A DNA stretch of 64,000 nt from Lacihabitans sp. CS3-21 (GTDB taxonomy: Bacteria; Bacteroidota; Bacteroidia; Cytophagales; Spirosomataceae): contig NZ_RJUD01000012.1 in the NCBI RefSeq assembly GCF_024343675.1, forward strand, positions 1 to 64,000, given 5' to 3'. Shown one piece after another: positions 34,782 through 43,711 of this stretch. The position numbers were made by a program, and so were the translations under genes. The stretch's first letter is position 1. Each line of letters opens with the position of its first letter. Under the pieces are notes generated by a model that saw only the letters and a program-made list of their open reading frames with translations, made no database searches and was not told where the DNA came from.

Positions 34782-35969
34782 GTGGATAATAGACAATTAT
34801 TTCTAAATAATCTTGCCCAAACCTCAGACTTTCCTTTGGCTCTAGAATTCGTTTATGCTGAAGGGAGTTTTCTTTTTGATAAAAATCACAAAGCATATTT
34901 GGATCTTATTTCAGGCATTTCGGTGAGTAATGTTGGGCACCGGCATCCGAAAGTTGTAAAAGCCATCAAAAATCAAGTGGATTCATATCTGCATCAAATG
35001 GTTTATGGCGAATATATTCAAAGCCCACAGGTACAACTTGCTCAAGAATTGGTCAAATCTTTAGTAGGTTTTGAAACTTTGTCTGGAGAAAAAATCAATA
35101 ACGTCTATTTTACAAATTCTGGAACAGAAGCGGTAGAAGGTGCCATGAAATTGGCCAAAAGATACACCAAGAAATCTGAGGTTATTGCCATCAAAAACTC
35201 TTACCACGGTTCTACGCACGGTGCATTGTCACTAGGCGAAGAACATTTCAAAAGAGGTTTCAGACCGCTCCTACCTGGTATAAAAAAAATTGAAAGAAAT
35301 AAAATTGATGATTTAAACCTGATAACAAAAAATACTGCTTGTGTAATAATTGAGCCAATTGGTGCTGAAAGTGGAATTATTGAAACTGAAATAGTTTTCA
35401 TGAAAAAATTGGCTGAAAGGTGTCGAGAAAAAGGTTCTTTGTTAATTTTTGATGAAATCCAAACCGGTTTCGGACGCACGGGAACATTTTGGGCTTTAGA
35501 ACAATATGGTTTTGCACCTGATATTTTGCTATCAGCAAAAGGAATGGGCGGCGGTATGCCAATCGGAGCATTTATGGCTCCTATGGGCATAATGTCAGTT
35601 TTGAAAGATAATCCAATTTTAGGTCATATCACCACATTTGGTGGTCACCCAGTAAGTTGTGCTGCATCTTTGGCTACGTTGAAGGTGATTCAGGATGAAA
35701 TAAATCATGAAGCATTGTTTCGAAAATCCGAAAGAATCAAATCAATTTTCTTAAAACATCCATTGGTAAAATCTGTGCGAGGAAAAGGATTTATGTTGGC
35801 AGCCGAATTTGAGAATTTTGAGGTCCTAAAAAGAACAATTGATAGATTTATAGAAAATGGACTCATCACCGATTGGTTTTTGTATTGTGACAACGCCATG
35901 AGAATTTCTCCACCACTAAATATCTCGGATGCTGAGTTAGATTTAGTAGAACAAATTGTTCTTAACTAA
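34782..35969 (+). CDS. Class-III PLP aminotransferase
   Basis: A 395-residue aminotransferase of the acetylornithine/4-aminobutyrate type. The PLP lysine is in DILLSAKGMGGGMP. LIFDEIQTGFGRTG and TFGGHPVSCAASLA are family blocks, as is NSGTEAVEGAMKLA. It begins with GTG at 34782 (DNRQLFLNNLAQTS follows); an in-frame stop lies directly upstream, so the GTG start is well fixed. It is last in the ligase operon, and may form an amine or aldehyde precursor, or be a generic enzyme. A terminator follows. Confidence 0.9.
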   Translation: MDNRQLFLNNLAQTSDFPLALEFVYAEGSFLFDKNHKAYLDLISGISVSNVGHRHPKVVKAIKNQVDSYLHQMVYGEYIQSPQVQLAQELVKSLVGFETLSGEKINNVYFTNSGTEAVEGAMKLAKRYTKKSEVIAIKNSYHGSTHGALSLGEEHFKRGFRPLLPGIKKIERNKIDDLNLITKNTACVIIEPIGAESGIIETEIVFMKKLAERCREKGSLLIFDEIQTGFGRTGTFWALEQYGFAPDILLSAKGMGGGMPIGAFMAPMGIMSVLKDNPILGHITTFGGHPVSCAASLATLKVIQDEINHEALFRKSERIKSIFLKHPLVKSVRGKGFMLAAEFENFEVLKRTIDRFIENGLITDWFLYCDNAMRISPPLNISDAELDLVEQIVLN

Positions 35970-36003
35970 AAAAGACTTTAAAGTTCCTACCTTAAAGTCT
36001 TTT
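35970..36003. terminator. Bidirectional intrinsic terminator
   Basis: AAGACTTTAA and its complement TTAAAGTCTT pair around a 10-nt loop, with A and T flanks. It ends both the aminotransferase and the trxA transcripts. Confidence 0.8.
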
Positions 36004-36025
36004 CTATAAATATATTACGATTTAA

Positions 36026-36349
36026 TTAAAGTGCTGCCTCTAGCTTCTGAGCTAAAATATGTTTTGGCACTGCACCAACAATTTTATCGACCATTTCGCC
36101 ATTTTTGAAAATCATCAAAGTAGGTATAGAACGAATGCCTAAGCTTGAAGGGGTAACGCTGTTCGCGTCAACGTCCATTTTGCCAACTATTGCTTTGTCT
36201 AAATATTCACCAGCCAATTCTTCTACAGTTGGTCCAATCATTTTACATGGCCCACACCATTCTGCCCAAAAATCAACCAAAACTGGCTTATCCGATTTGA
36301 TCAATTCTTGAAAATTGGCATCATTTACTTCTATTGCGTTCGCTCCCAT
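36026..36349 (-). CDS. trxA: Thioredoxin
   Basis: A 107-residue cytoplasmic thioredoxin that reduces protein disulfides. The active site is FWAEWCGPCKMIGP and the cis-proline loop is IRSIPTLMIF. KPVLVDFWA precedes it in the usual way. It has no signal peptide. It lies downstream of the OmpA-like gene on the same strand but behind a terminator, so it has its own transcript. Confidence 0.96.
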   Translation of the reverse strand: MGANAIEVNDANFQELIKSDKPVLVDFWAEWCGPCKMIGPTVEELAGEYLDKAIVGKMDVDANSVTPSSLGIRSIPTLMIFKNGEMVDKIVGAVPKHILAQKLEAAL

Positions 36350-36465
36350 TTACTTATTTTTTAGATTATAGGTTACAAACATTTCTTTGGTTTTAAATAG
36401 TTCCTAGTTGAGGTTCATTTTTTTTAAAAACTTAATTTTTAAACTATAAATAACACCTCCAAACA

Positions 36466-36504
36466 CAAAAAAAGCCGCCTTGAGGGTATCAAGAACGGCT
36501 TTTT
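36466..36504 (-). terminator. Intrinsic terminator of the OmpA-like gene
   Basis: GCCG-C-CTTGA and TCAAG-AA-CGGC pair with a small internal loop. The A run on its left reads as T on the minus strand. Confidence 0.78.
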
Positions 36505-36526
36505 GTAGAAAAGAATATTATTTCGA

Positions 36527-37438
36527 TTATTTTACATTATCCGGATTCAATAGATCATAAAATTGATCCAATTTGGGCATCAAAATAATTCTAGTTCTTC
36601 TATTGATTGATCGTCCTTCTTGCGTATCGTTTGATGTCAAAGCGTTGTTTTCGCCTCTACCAGCTGCAATAAGTTTGTTAGGATCCACACCAAACTTAGT
36701 TTGAAGGGTTCTAACAACCGAAGTGGCTCTTTTAACGCTCAAATCCCAGTTGTCATCGATACAATCCGTGCTGATTTTTACATTGTCCGTATATCCTTCC
36801 ACCATCATTTCAAGGTCTGGTCTGGCTAACAACATTTTCGCAACTTTCTCTAAAACTGTATAGGCTTTTGGAGAGATTTTATAACTTCCAGAAGTAAACA
36901 ACATTTTGTCAGATAGGTTTACCATCACCACGGTTTTATCTACCTTTACTTCAATGTCAGTGTCATCCAGTCCTTCGTTTAGCGTCGATTTTAGATTTAC
37001 CGCTAAAGCAAGGTTCATAGAATCTGCTTTCGATTTAGCTGCTTGTAAAAGACCGATATACTTATCTTTTTTCTCCAATTGAGCCAATGTACGGTTGATG
37101 TTTTCACTTGCAGTTTGGTTTAAAACTGTCAAACCACCTACTTGCTGCATTTGAGTATCTCTAACTTTTTGCAAATCAGTGATTTGAGCACGCAAATCTT
37201 TCATTTGCTCTTCTTTGGCAGCTTGAGCTGCTTTTGCGGCGTCTTCCGCTCTTTGTTTGTCTTGTTCGCAGGTAACGAGCTTGTTTTTAAAGTCGTTAAC
37301 CATTTCACCACGACGATCAAGATCAGCTTTGGTACTCGCTAACTCGGTTTGTAATCCAGCAAATTTTTTCTTCGAAACACATGAAGAAAATGCTACCGCA
37401 ACCGCAATAGAAAAAATTATTCCTTTGGTACTTATCAT
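36527..37438 (-). CDS. OmpA-family lipoprotein with coiled coil
   Basis: A 303-residue envelope protein that probably ties the outer membrane to peptidoglycan. The lipobox is VAFSSC with lipidated Cys20. A long coiled coil (about residues 25-135) follows. The C-terminal OmpA domain (about 165-290) has MLFTSGSYKISPKAYTVL, VEGYTDNVKIS and SVKRATSVVRTLQ, with NRRTRIILMP at the end. The peptidoglycan-binding Asp and Arg residues look conserved. It is a single gene ended by a terminator. Confidence 0.92.
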   Translation of the reverse strand: MISTKGIIFSIAVAVAFSSCVSKKKFAGLQTELASTKADLDRRGEMVNDFKNKLVTCEQDKQRAEDAAKAAQAAKEEQMKDLRAQITDLQKVRDTQMQQVGGLTVLNQTASENINRTLAQLEKKDKYIGLLQAAKSKADSMNLALAVNLKSTLNEGLDDTDIEVKVDKTVVMVNLSDKMLFTSGSYKISPKAYTVLEKVAKMLLARPDLEMMVEGYTDNVKISTDCIDDNWDLSVKRATSVVRTLQTKFGVDPNKLIAAGRGENNALTSNDTQEGRSINRRTRIILMPKLDQFYDLLNPDNVK

Positions 37439-37520
37439 AATAATTAGAATTTGATGTTTAAGGTTCTAAATGAATTGGTAAAAGTACGATTTTTAAAAAA
37501 AAATTAAAAGAATAATTAAT

Positions 37521-37922
37521 TTATCTTAAAATAAATCGACCATTAGTTAAAAATTTTAAATTGTCGACATTCTTATTGTAAATATAAGTGTGACAATTAA
37601 ATGATTTATTATTTTCAAGCAGAAAACATTCTTTCAATTCCCTAATGTACAGAGAGTTAGAAATATCGTTGAAATTAAAGTCCTCATATTCGTCTAAGTA
37701 GGCAAGGATATCTAAACTTCCATTAAAGCTAACGATTTCACCAAAAACTTTATGATTTTCATGGGGATTGTTAGGTATTAAACCAGGGTAATAATCGACC
37801 AAAAATAGTTTTCCGTAGGTAAAAGCCTCACCTACAAACTGCGTATTTTTTTCCAAAAGTAATCTAAAGGGGTTTTCTGGGAATGTACTTAATAATGTTC
37901 CATACACAAAAAGATATTCCAT
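37521..37922 (-). CDS. Gamma-glutamylcyclotransferase-like protein
   Basis: A 133-residue AIG2/GGCT-fold protein. MEYLFVYGTLLSTFPENP carries the substrate loop YGTL. AYLDEYEDF supplies the likely catalytic Glu. From ATG 37922; a TTG two codons earlier is less likely. Relatives cyclise gamma-glutamyl amines or unknown substrates. It is the last gene of the ispG run, 18 bp after the YjbR-like gene. Confidence 0.85.
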   Translation of the reverse strand: MEYLFVYGTLLSTFPENPFRLLLEKNTQFVGEAFTYGKLFLVDYYPGLIPNNPHENHKVFGEIVSFNGSLDILAYLDEYEDFNFNDISNSLYIRELKECFLLENNKSFNCHTYIYNKNVDNLKFLTNGRFILR

Positions 37923-37940
37923 TGGCAATGATTTTCAAAT

Positions 37941-38297
37941 TTACAATTGAGAGAGTTCCAATTGTAGTTTTTTGGTTAATCCTTTAACCACCAAATCATA
38001 AGACTCAGTTATCAATAACCTTATCAAATCTTTCTTGGTGCTAAAATCTATAATTAAGTTATTCCAATGGGATTTATTCATGTGAAAAGCTCCAACGATG
38101 TTGGGATATTCTCCTCTGAGTTCAAGGTTCTTTTCAGGGGTATTTTTGATGCAAATTCTCAAATCTTCCACATCTAGTGGCAACAGCATAAACATTTTAC
38201 CCATAACTTTAAAGACCACAGTTTCTGGTCCAAATGGCATTTCTTCTGTTACGCCTTTGAAGCTTAGACAAAAATCTCTGATTTCTTCAATGTTCAT
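37941..38297 (-). CDS. MmcQ/YjbR-family protein
   Basis: A 118-residue protein with the YjbR cyclophilin-like DNA-binding fold. Family segments are MNIEEIRDFCLSFKGVTEEMPFGPETVVFKV, shown here as IEEIRDFCLSFKGV and MPFGPETVVFKV, and SHWNNLIID. Its exact role is unknown. Its start overlaps the stop of the upstream small membrane gene by 4 bp (ATGA), so the two are translationally coupled. Confidence 0.88.
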   Translation of the reverse strand: MNIEEIRDFCLSFKGVTEEMPFGPETVVFKVMGKMFMLLPLDVEDLRICIKNTPEKNLELRGEYPNIVGAFHMNKSHWNNLIIDFSTKKDLIRLLITESYDLVVKGLTKKLQLELSQL

Positions 38298-38488
38298 TCT
38301 CTGGTGAATGCTCTGATAATCATTACAATGACTGCAAATAAAAACAATAAAATCGAAACTTTATTGATCCCGTGCATCATTTTGAGGTTTGTACTAGATG
38401 GATATTTTCCATCTTTGTCTTTTTTAAAAACCCTCGTGAAATAATTAAAAACTGGCCCAACTTTGAGCATTTCTTGTAATCTTCCCAT
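38294..38488 (-). CDS. Small membrane protein, DUF6728-like
   Basis: A 64-residue protein with one C-terminal hydrophobic helix (about 45-61, VSILLFLFAVIVMIIRAF). The N-terminal part GPVFNYFTRVFKKDKDG and NLKMMHGINK resembles the Bacteroidota family that I recall as DUF6728, an assignment from memory. It begins one base after ispG ends and overlaps the YjbR gene by 4 bp. Function unknown. Confidence 0.8.
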   Translation of the reverse strand: MGRLQEMLKVGPVFNYFTRVFKKDKDGKYPSSTNLKMMHGINKVSILLFLFAVIVMIIRAFTRE

Positions 38489-38489
38489 T

Positions 38490-40433
38490 TTATTCTTCTA
38501 TTGTTTCTGGTTCGTTCCAGTTACCGTCTTCTTTAATTAAGTTAATTAACTCATCTACAGCATTTTGCGATGCAACAGAACGCTTTACTACCTCCTGACC
38601 TCTATAAAGCGAAATTTTATCTTTACCAATGCCCACATAACCGTAGTCCGCATCGGCCATTTCTCCAGGACCGTTTACTATGCAGCCCATTATACCAATC
38701 TTCACTCCTTTCAGGTGATCTGTTCTTTTTCTAATCAAGGCTGTGGTTTCTTGAAGATCAAAAAGTGTACGACCGCAAGATGGACATGAGATATATTCTG
38801 TCTTTGAAATCCTTGTTCTTGCCGCTTGTAAAATCCCAAAAGCAAGGCTATTTATTTCCTTTGGATTTTCTTTTACAGTTAGCATGATTCCATCACCAAA
38901 TCCATCTAAAAATGCTCCACCTATATCTGTTGCGGCATGTAGCTGAATTTGTTCAAGGCTCAATACGCCATATCGTCTCCTAAAAATAACTGGATTTTTA
39001 ATCCCTTGGTTATCAAATTCTAATAATACTTTTCTAAAATCCACGTAAGCGTTTGGTCTTTCTGAACTTAGAATTATCGATACATTTTTGTTTGACTTTA
39101 ACTTTTCCAGGAGACTTTCATCAATATTTTCTGTGGAAATATCTAAAAAGTTTAGACTTTCGGAAAAATCAATATTTGTTAGAAATTCTGCTTTGCTAAT
39201 TAAAGGAAAAGTATGTGTTTTGTCTTCCAGCGTTTGCCAAACTTCATAATCTAAAATTTCTTTCAGACCGTTTGGAAGCATAAATGAGATTGGCTTTTTA
39301 CCAGAATATACAAAATCCACACCCAAGTCATTCATTTTCCATTTGTCAGGTAGTGGCAAATAGAAATGTCCAATACTTTTCATATCTTCAATCTCCACCT
39401 TATCTCTATCTGAAAAGTCTGCGATTACACGAGGGACATTTTGAGAACCAATATTTGCCACCTCGAATGATTTTCTTTTTTTATAAGAAAAAGGCTCAAA
39501 ACTGGTAAATTCGATTGGTTTCAACTCAAAATTATTCGGATTGGGCAAATATCTGTCAATAAGTTTGCGTGCTACAGGAGATTCAAATTCAGGATCTTCT
39601 GTAAGACTAACTCTCACGGTATCTCCTAAACCATCTTCCAACAATGTCCCGATACCCATCGAAGACTTGATTCGTCCATCTTCGCCTTCTCCAGCCTCTG
39701 TCACACCTAAATGTAGCGGATAAGGCTTCATTCGTTCGTCTTCCAGCCTTTTAGCCAAAAGTCTATATGCATGGACCATCACTTGGGGGTTTGACGACTT
39801 CATAGAAATGACCACATTGAAGTAGTTTTCATCTTCGCAAATCTTCAAAAACTCTAAAGCGGATTCAACCATTCCGGCTGGAGTGTCGCCATATCGACTC
39901 AAAATTCTATCAGAAAGTGAGCCATGATTGGTTCCAATTCGCATTGCAGTCCCATACTCTTTGCATATTTTTACCAAGGGCAAAAATCTTTCCCTGATTC
40001 TTTCTAATTCTAAAGCATAAGATGCATCAGAATAATCTATTACTTCAAAACGTTTTTTGTCGGCATAGTTACCTGGATTTACCCTCACTTTTTCTACAAT
40101 TCTGGCGGCCAGTTCGGCTGCATTGGGCGTAAAGTGAATATCGGCCACCAAAGGCGTAGTATATCCAGCCAACCTCAAACCTTTTTTAATGTTTTCGAGA
40201 TTTTGAGCCTCTTTGACACTCGGAGCAGTTATTCTTACGATTTCACAACCACTTTCTATCATCCTGATACACTGATCGATTGAGCCTTTTGTATCCATCG
40301 TGTCCACAGTGGTCATAGACTGAACCCTTATGGGGAAATCCGAACCCAAGCCCAAATCACCGATTTTGATTTGGTTAGTAATGCGTCGAGAATACGAAGT
40401 CAAAGAAGGACAATAAAGAGGAATATAGGCCAT
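38490..40433 (-). CDS. ispG: 4-hydroxy-3-methylbut-2-enyl diphosphate synthase, long form
   Basis: An iron-sulfur enzyme of the MEP isoprenoid pathway. From ATG 40433 (MAYIPLYCPSLTSY) it has 647 residues; the longer TTG reading is rejected. It is the large form, with an extra domain in the middle (about 290-540) as in plants and many Bacteroidota. The TIM-barrel begins VRVQSMTTVDTMDTKGSI. The C-terminal [4Fe-4S] domain has ISCPSCGRTLFDLQ and KIGIMGCIVNGPGEMADAD, giving three Cys plus a Glu. It heads a minus-strand run of four genes. Confidence 0.96.
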   Translation of the reverse strand: MAYIPLYCPSLTSYSRRITNQIKIGDLGLGSDFPIRVQSMTTVDTMDTKGSIDQCIRMIESGCEIVRITAPSVKEAQNLENIKKGLRLAGYTTPLVADIHFTPNAAELAARIVEKVRVNPGNYADKKRFEVIDYSDASYALELERIRERFLPLVKICKEYGTAMRIGTNHGSLSDRILSRYGDTPAGMVESALEFLKICEDENYFNVVISMKSSNPQVMVHAYRLLAKRLEDERMKPYPLHLGVTEAGEGEDGRIKSSMGIGTLLEDGLGDTVRVSLTEDPEFESPVARKLIDRYLPNPNNFELKPIEFTSFEPFSYKKRKSFEVANIGSQNVPRVIADFSDRDKVEIEDMKSIGHFYLPLPDKWKMNDLGVDFVYSGKKPISFMLPNGLKEILDYEVWQTLEDKTHTFPLISKAEFLTNIDFSESLNFLDISTENIDESLLEKLKSNKNVSIILSSERPNAYVDFRKVLLEFDNQGIKNPVIFRRRYGVLSLEQIQLHAATDIGGAFLDGFGDGIMLTVKENPKEINSLAFGILQAARTRISKTEYISCPSCGRTLFDLQETTALIRKRTDHLKGVKIGIMGCIVNGPGEMADADYGYVGIGKDKISLYRGQEVVKRSVASQNAVDELINLIKEDGNWNEPETIEE

Positions 40434-40534
40434 GAAAATGCTTTTTTTATGTAAAAGTAATTCGAAAAATTCTTTTGTTAGCGTTAAAAACAAAATTGCT
40501 TACACTAGATAACACTAAACACTAATTTTCTGTT

Positions 40535-40542
40535 TAATTTTG
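40535..40542 (+). promoter_or_regulatory. Possible -7 box giving a leaderless queE transcript
   Basis: TAATTTTG fits TAnnTTTG and ends 7 nt before the queE ATG, so transcription would start at or next to the initiation codon. There is no clear upstream TTG box. Confidence 0.3.
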
Positions 40543-40549
40543 CGATGAA

Positions 40550-41173
40550 ATGCAAGAAATTAAAACAGATTTAACAGAAAAGCTGCCCATCATGGAGGCT
40601 TTTTATACCTTACAAGGCGAAGGTTTTCACAGTGGAAAGGCCGCTTACTTTATCAGGTTGGGCGGCTGTGATGTGGGCTGTGTTTGGTGCGATGTGAAAG
40701 ACTCATGGGATGCAAATGTTCACCCAAAAGTGGCTGTCGAAAAACTTTTGAATAATGCCAAAAATAATCCTGGTGAGTTAATAGTCATTACTGGAGGTGA
40801 ACCTTTAATGTATAATCTGGACAATCTTACAGCTGTTTTACAAAACGAAAATTTCAAAACCAATATTGAAACCTCTGGAGCACATCCTTTGTCGGGAAGT
40901 TGGGATTGGATATGTTTTTCGCCAAAAAAATTCAAAGAGCCATTGCCCGAATTTTACGAGGCAGCTCATGAACTGAAAATCATTGTTTTCAATAAATCAG
41001 ACTTTGAATTTGCAGAAAAACACGCAGAAAAAGTCAATGAAGATTGTATTTTGTACTTACAACCCGAGTGGGACAAACGTGAGCAAATGATGCCATTGAT
41101 TGTGGATTATATCAAAGAAAATCCGAAATGGCGAATGAGTATTCAGACGCACAAATATTTAGATATTCCGTAA
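40550..41173 (+). CDS. queE: 7-carboxy-7-deazaguanine synthase
   Basis: A radical-SAM enzyme that forms the deazaguanine ring in queuosine synthesis. It has 207 residues. LPIMEAFYTLQGEGFHSG binds substrate, and Cys40, Cys44, Cys47 in GGCDVGCVWCDVK hold the [4Fe-4S] cluster. VITGGEPLMYN is the SAM-binding strand. The next gene follows after 16 bp with no terminator, although its product, a secreted glycanase, has no link to queuosine. Confidence 0.94.
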   Translation: MQEIKTDLTEKLPIMEAFYTLQGEGFHSGKAAYFIRLGGCDVGCVWCDVKDSWDANVHPKVAVEKLLNNAKNNPGELIVITGGEPLMYNLDNLTAVLQNENFKTNIETSGAHPLSGSWDWICFSPKKFKEPLPEFYEAAHELKIIVFNKSDFEFAEKHAEKVNEDCILYLQPEWDKREQMMPLIVDYIKENPKWRMSIQTHKYLDIP

Positions 41174-41189
41174 TTTAATAAAGTCAAAA

Positions 41190-43079
41190 TTGAAAAAAAT
41201 TTTATTTTTACTTGTTCTATTTTCGAAATTTACCATTGCTCAAGTAAATGTATCTGTTTTTGCAAAATCCAAAATTGCTAAAGTTTCTCCGTATATTTTC
41301 GGCAGAAATAACTCTTTTTCGTCAACCAATCCAAATTCTACTTTATCCTCAGAAGATTTCATTAGAATTAAAGATGCTGGTGTTCAGTTTTTTAGAGAAA
41401 GTGGCGGAAATAACTCAACCAAATACAATTGGAGAAAAAAACTTTCCTCACATCCCGACTGGTACAATAACGTTTATGTCAACGATTGGGACAAAACGGC
41501 TAAAAGCCTTCAAGAAAATTTTCCAAATGCACAAGGGATGTGGTCTTTTCAGCTGATTGGAAAAGCGGCTAAAACTTCAACTGCAAACTTCAATGATTAT
41601 GTCTACAACAAATCGCAATGGTGGGAGGGCGTTAACCAAAATCTGGCAGGAAATGGAGAATTAAATCTTACAGGCAATAAAGCTAAAAAAGAAGGAGATG
41701 CCAATTTGTATCTTGAAGATTGGCCTGCAGACTCTACAGTGGGTATTCTTAAACATTGGTTTGGCCAGAATGGAATTGGACTTGACAAAGAAAAGGTTCA
41801 GTATTGGAGTATGGACAATGAACCAGAAATTTGGAATGGAACCCATGACGATGTCGTGAACAACCAGTTTACTGCAGAAGAACTTATACAATCTTACATT
41901 AAAGTGGCTAAAAAGGCCAAAGCGGCTTATCCAGCTATAAAACTTTGTGGCCCTGTAACAGCAAACGAATGGCAATGGTATAATTGGAGCAATGGGCCGA
42001 TAGAATACAACGGAAAAAAATATCCTTGGATAGAATATTTTCTTTTGAGAATAGCCGAAGAAGAATCAAAATCTGGAGTTAGACTTTTGGATGTTATTGA
42101 TATCCACTTTTATCCAAACAATAAAAATCCGCAAGAAATTGTTCAATTGCACAGAGTATTTTTTGACCAAAACTATGCTTATTCGGGAGCCAATGGGGTA
42201 AAAAACGTGAATGGCAGTTGGGACAATAGCCAAAACAAAGAATTTATTTTTGGCCGAATAAATGGCTGGCTTAATAAGTATTTCGGTGAAAATCATGGCA
42301 GAACACTTGGACTCACAGAACTGGGATTTGATAAAACAAATCCGAATGTCACAGCTGTGACCTATGCCTCTATCATGGGAGAGTTTATGAGAAATAATGT
42401 TGAAATTTTCACACCTTGGTCATGGGAGATAGGAATGTGGGAAACCTTGCACCTTTTTTCGAAAAATACTTTTAAGGATTTGGTGAAAACGGAGTCTGCT
42501 GATGAGTCTATTGTATCTGTTTATTCAACTATAAACGAGAAAAATGATCAAATAAATTTAATTTTGGTAAACCGATCATTAACAAGCATTCAAAAGACAA
42601 ATGTTAAAATAAATGATTTCATAATTGATCAATCAGTTGCCAATAGGATTATTCTAAAAAACATTCCAAATAGTGAAACCTTCTTTTCGGAATCAAAAAA
42701 CGCCAAAACTGTTTCCAAAGTAAATGTGATTAATAACGAATTATACATTGATTTAGAACCTTTGAGTGTTTCTAGTATTACGTTATCGGGTATTCTCGGC
42801 ACTTATATGCAAAAAGTATTGGCAGCGGAACCTACATCAAGCTCCAAAATATCTGTTTATCCCAACCCAAGCTCAAATAGCTTTATTTTAAAGAATATTG
42901 AAACAGAAATCAGTCATTTGTATTTATCAAACCTGGGTGGATTATTGATTAACGACCAGATAAGTCTGAGTCCTGATTTTAGGTTTTCAATTCCTCCAAG
43001 TGTTAGTTCGGGTGTGTATTTGTTAAATATTGAATATACAAACAAAGATAAAACCACATTAAAGTTGATAATTAATTAA
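41190..43079 (+). CDS. Secreted GH44 glycoside hydrolase with T9SS sorting domain
   Basis: An extracellular endo-glycanase of 629 residues, family GH44, whose members cut cellulose, xyloglucan or mixed beta-glucan. The signal peptide is KKILFLLVLFSKFTIAQ. The acid/base is Glu211 in SMDNEPEIWNGTHDD and the likely nucleophile Glu377 in LGLTELGF. The C-terminus from about 553 (SVYPNPSSNSF) is a T9SS sorting domain. The start is TTG, as no in-frame ATG precedes the signal peptide. It suggests growth on plant or algal polysaccharide. Confidence 0.9.
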   Translation: MKKILFLLVLFSKFTIAQVNVSVFAKSKIAKVSPYIFGRNNSFSSTNPNSTLSSEDFIRIKDAGVQFFRESGGNNSTKYNWRKKLSSHPDWYNNVYVNDWDKTAKSLQENFPNAQGMWSFQLIGKAAKTSTANFNDYVYNKSQWWEGVNQNLAGNGELNLTGNKAKKEGDANLYLEDWPADSTVGILKHWFGQNGIGLDKEKVQYWSMDNEPEIWNGTHDDVVNNQFTAEELIQSYIKVAKKAKAAYPAIKLCGPVTANEWQWYNWSNGPIEYNGKKYPWIEYFLLRIAEEESKSGVRLLDVIDIHFYPNNKNPQEIVQLHRVFFDQNYAYSGANGVKNVNGSWDNSQNKEFIFGRINGWLNKYFGENHGRTLGLTELGFDKTNPNVTAVTYASIMGEFMRNNVEIFTPWSWEIGMWETLHLFSKNTFKDLVKTESADESIVSVYSTINEKNDQINLILVNRSLTSIQKTNVKINDFIIDQSVANRIILKNIPNSETFFSESKNAKTVSKVNVINNELYIDLEPLSVSSITLSGILGTYMQKVLAAEPTSSSKISVYPNPSSNSFILKNIETEISHLYLSNLGGLLINDQISLSPDFRFSIPPSVSSGVYLLNIEYTNKDKTTLKLIIN

Positions 43080-43158
43080 AAGCTTTTGAATTCTTGTACA
43101 AAAAAAAATCAAAGACTAGCTTTAGTGAAAGATTTTATTGTTCTAAAATTTTAAAAAA

Positions 43159-43656
43159 ATGGAAATAAGAAAAGCCAACAAAAATGATATTCAGAGTATT
43201 CAAAACATAGCTTTCGAAACCTGGCCTTCAGCGTACGGAGATATTTTAAAAGTCGAACAAATAGATTATATGTTAAACTTAATGTATAATAAAGAAGTCC
43301 TACAAAAACAAATGGAAGAATCTCAGACGTTTATAATAATTAAGGAAGAAAATGAAGATTTAGCCTTTGTGTCTTTCGAAACAAACTATGACAAGCAAGC
43401 ACAAACCAAGATTCATAAAATATATATCACCCCAGCTGCCCAAGGCAAAGGCCTAGGCAAAATACTGATAGAAGAAGCTGAAAGTCAAGCCATTAAAAAG
43501 AGAAACAACAAGCTCTTACTCAACGTAAACCGCCAAAATAAGGCGAGATATTTCTACGAAAAACTTGGCTTCAAAATCGCCTACTCAGAAGACATAGAAA
43601 TAGGAAATGGATATTTGATGAATGATTATGTGATGGTTAAGGAGATTGAGCGATGA
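43159..43656 (+). CDS. GNAT-family N-acetyltransferase
   Basis: A 165-residue acetyltransferase. IRKANKNDIQSIQNIAFETW starts the fold, and the acetyl-CoA loop is ITPAAQGKGLGKILIEEAE. The C-terminal NKARYFYEKLGFKIAYSED fits the family. The acceptor cannot be told from the sequence. It follows the glycanase gene by about 80 bp without an obvious terminator. Confidence 0.92.
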   Translation: MEIRKANKNDIQSIQNIAFETWPSAYGDILKVEQIDYMLNLMYNKEVLQKQMEESQTFIIIKEENEDLAFVSFETNYDKQAQTKIHKIYITPAAQGKGLGKILIEEAESQAIKKRNNKLLLNVNRQNKARYFYEKLGFKIAYSEDIEIGNGYLMNDYVMVKEIER

Positions 43657-43711
43657 GGATATTTTATGGCTTGGTTTTTGTTTTAAAATATTCAGTTATT
43701 TAAAACATTGA

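Noticed and set aside
36105-36311. Plus-strand open frame opposite trxA
   Set aside because: It is antisense to a complete thioredoxin and has no protein-like features.
41248-41556. A 102-codon frame inside the GH44 gene
   Set aside because: It is an alternate frame within a clear signal-peptide and catalytic domain coding region.
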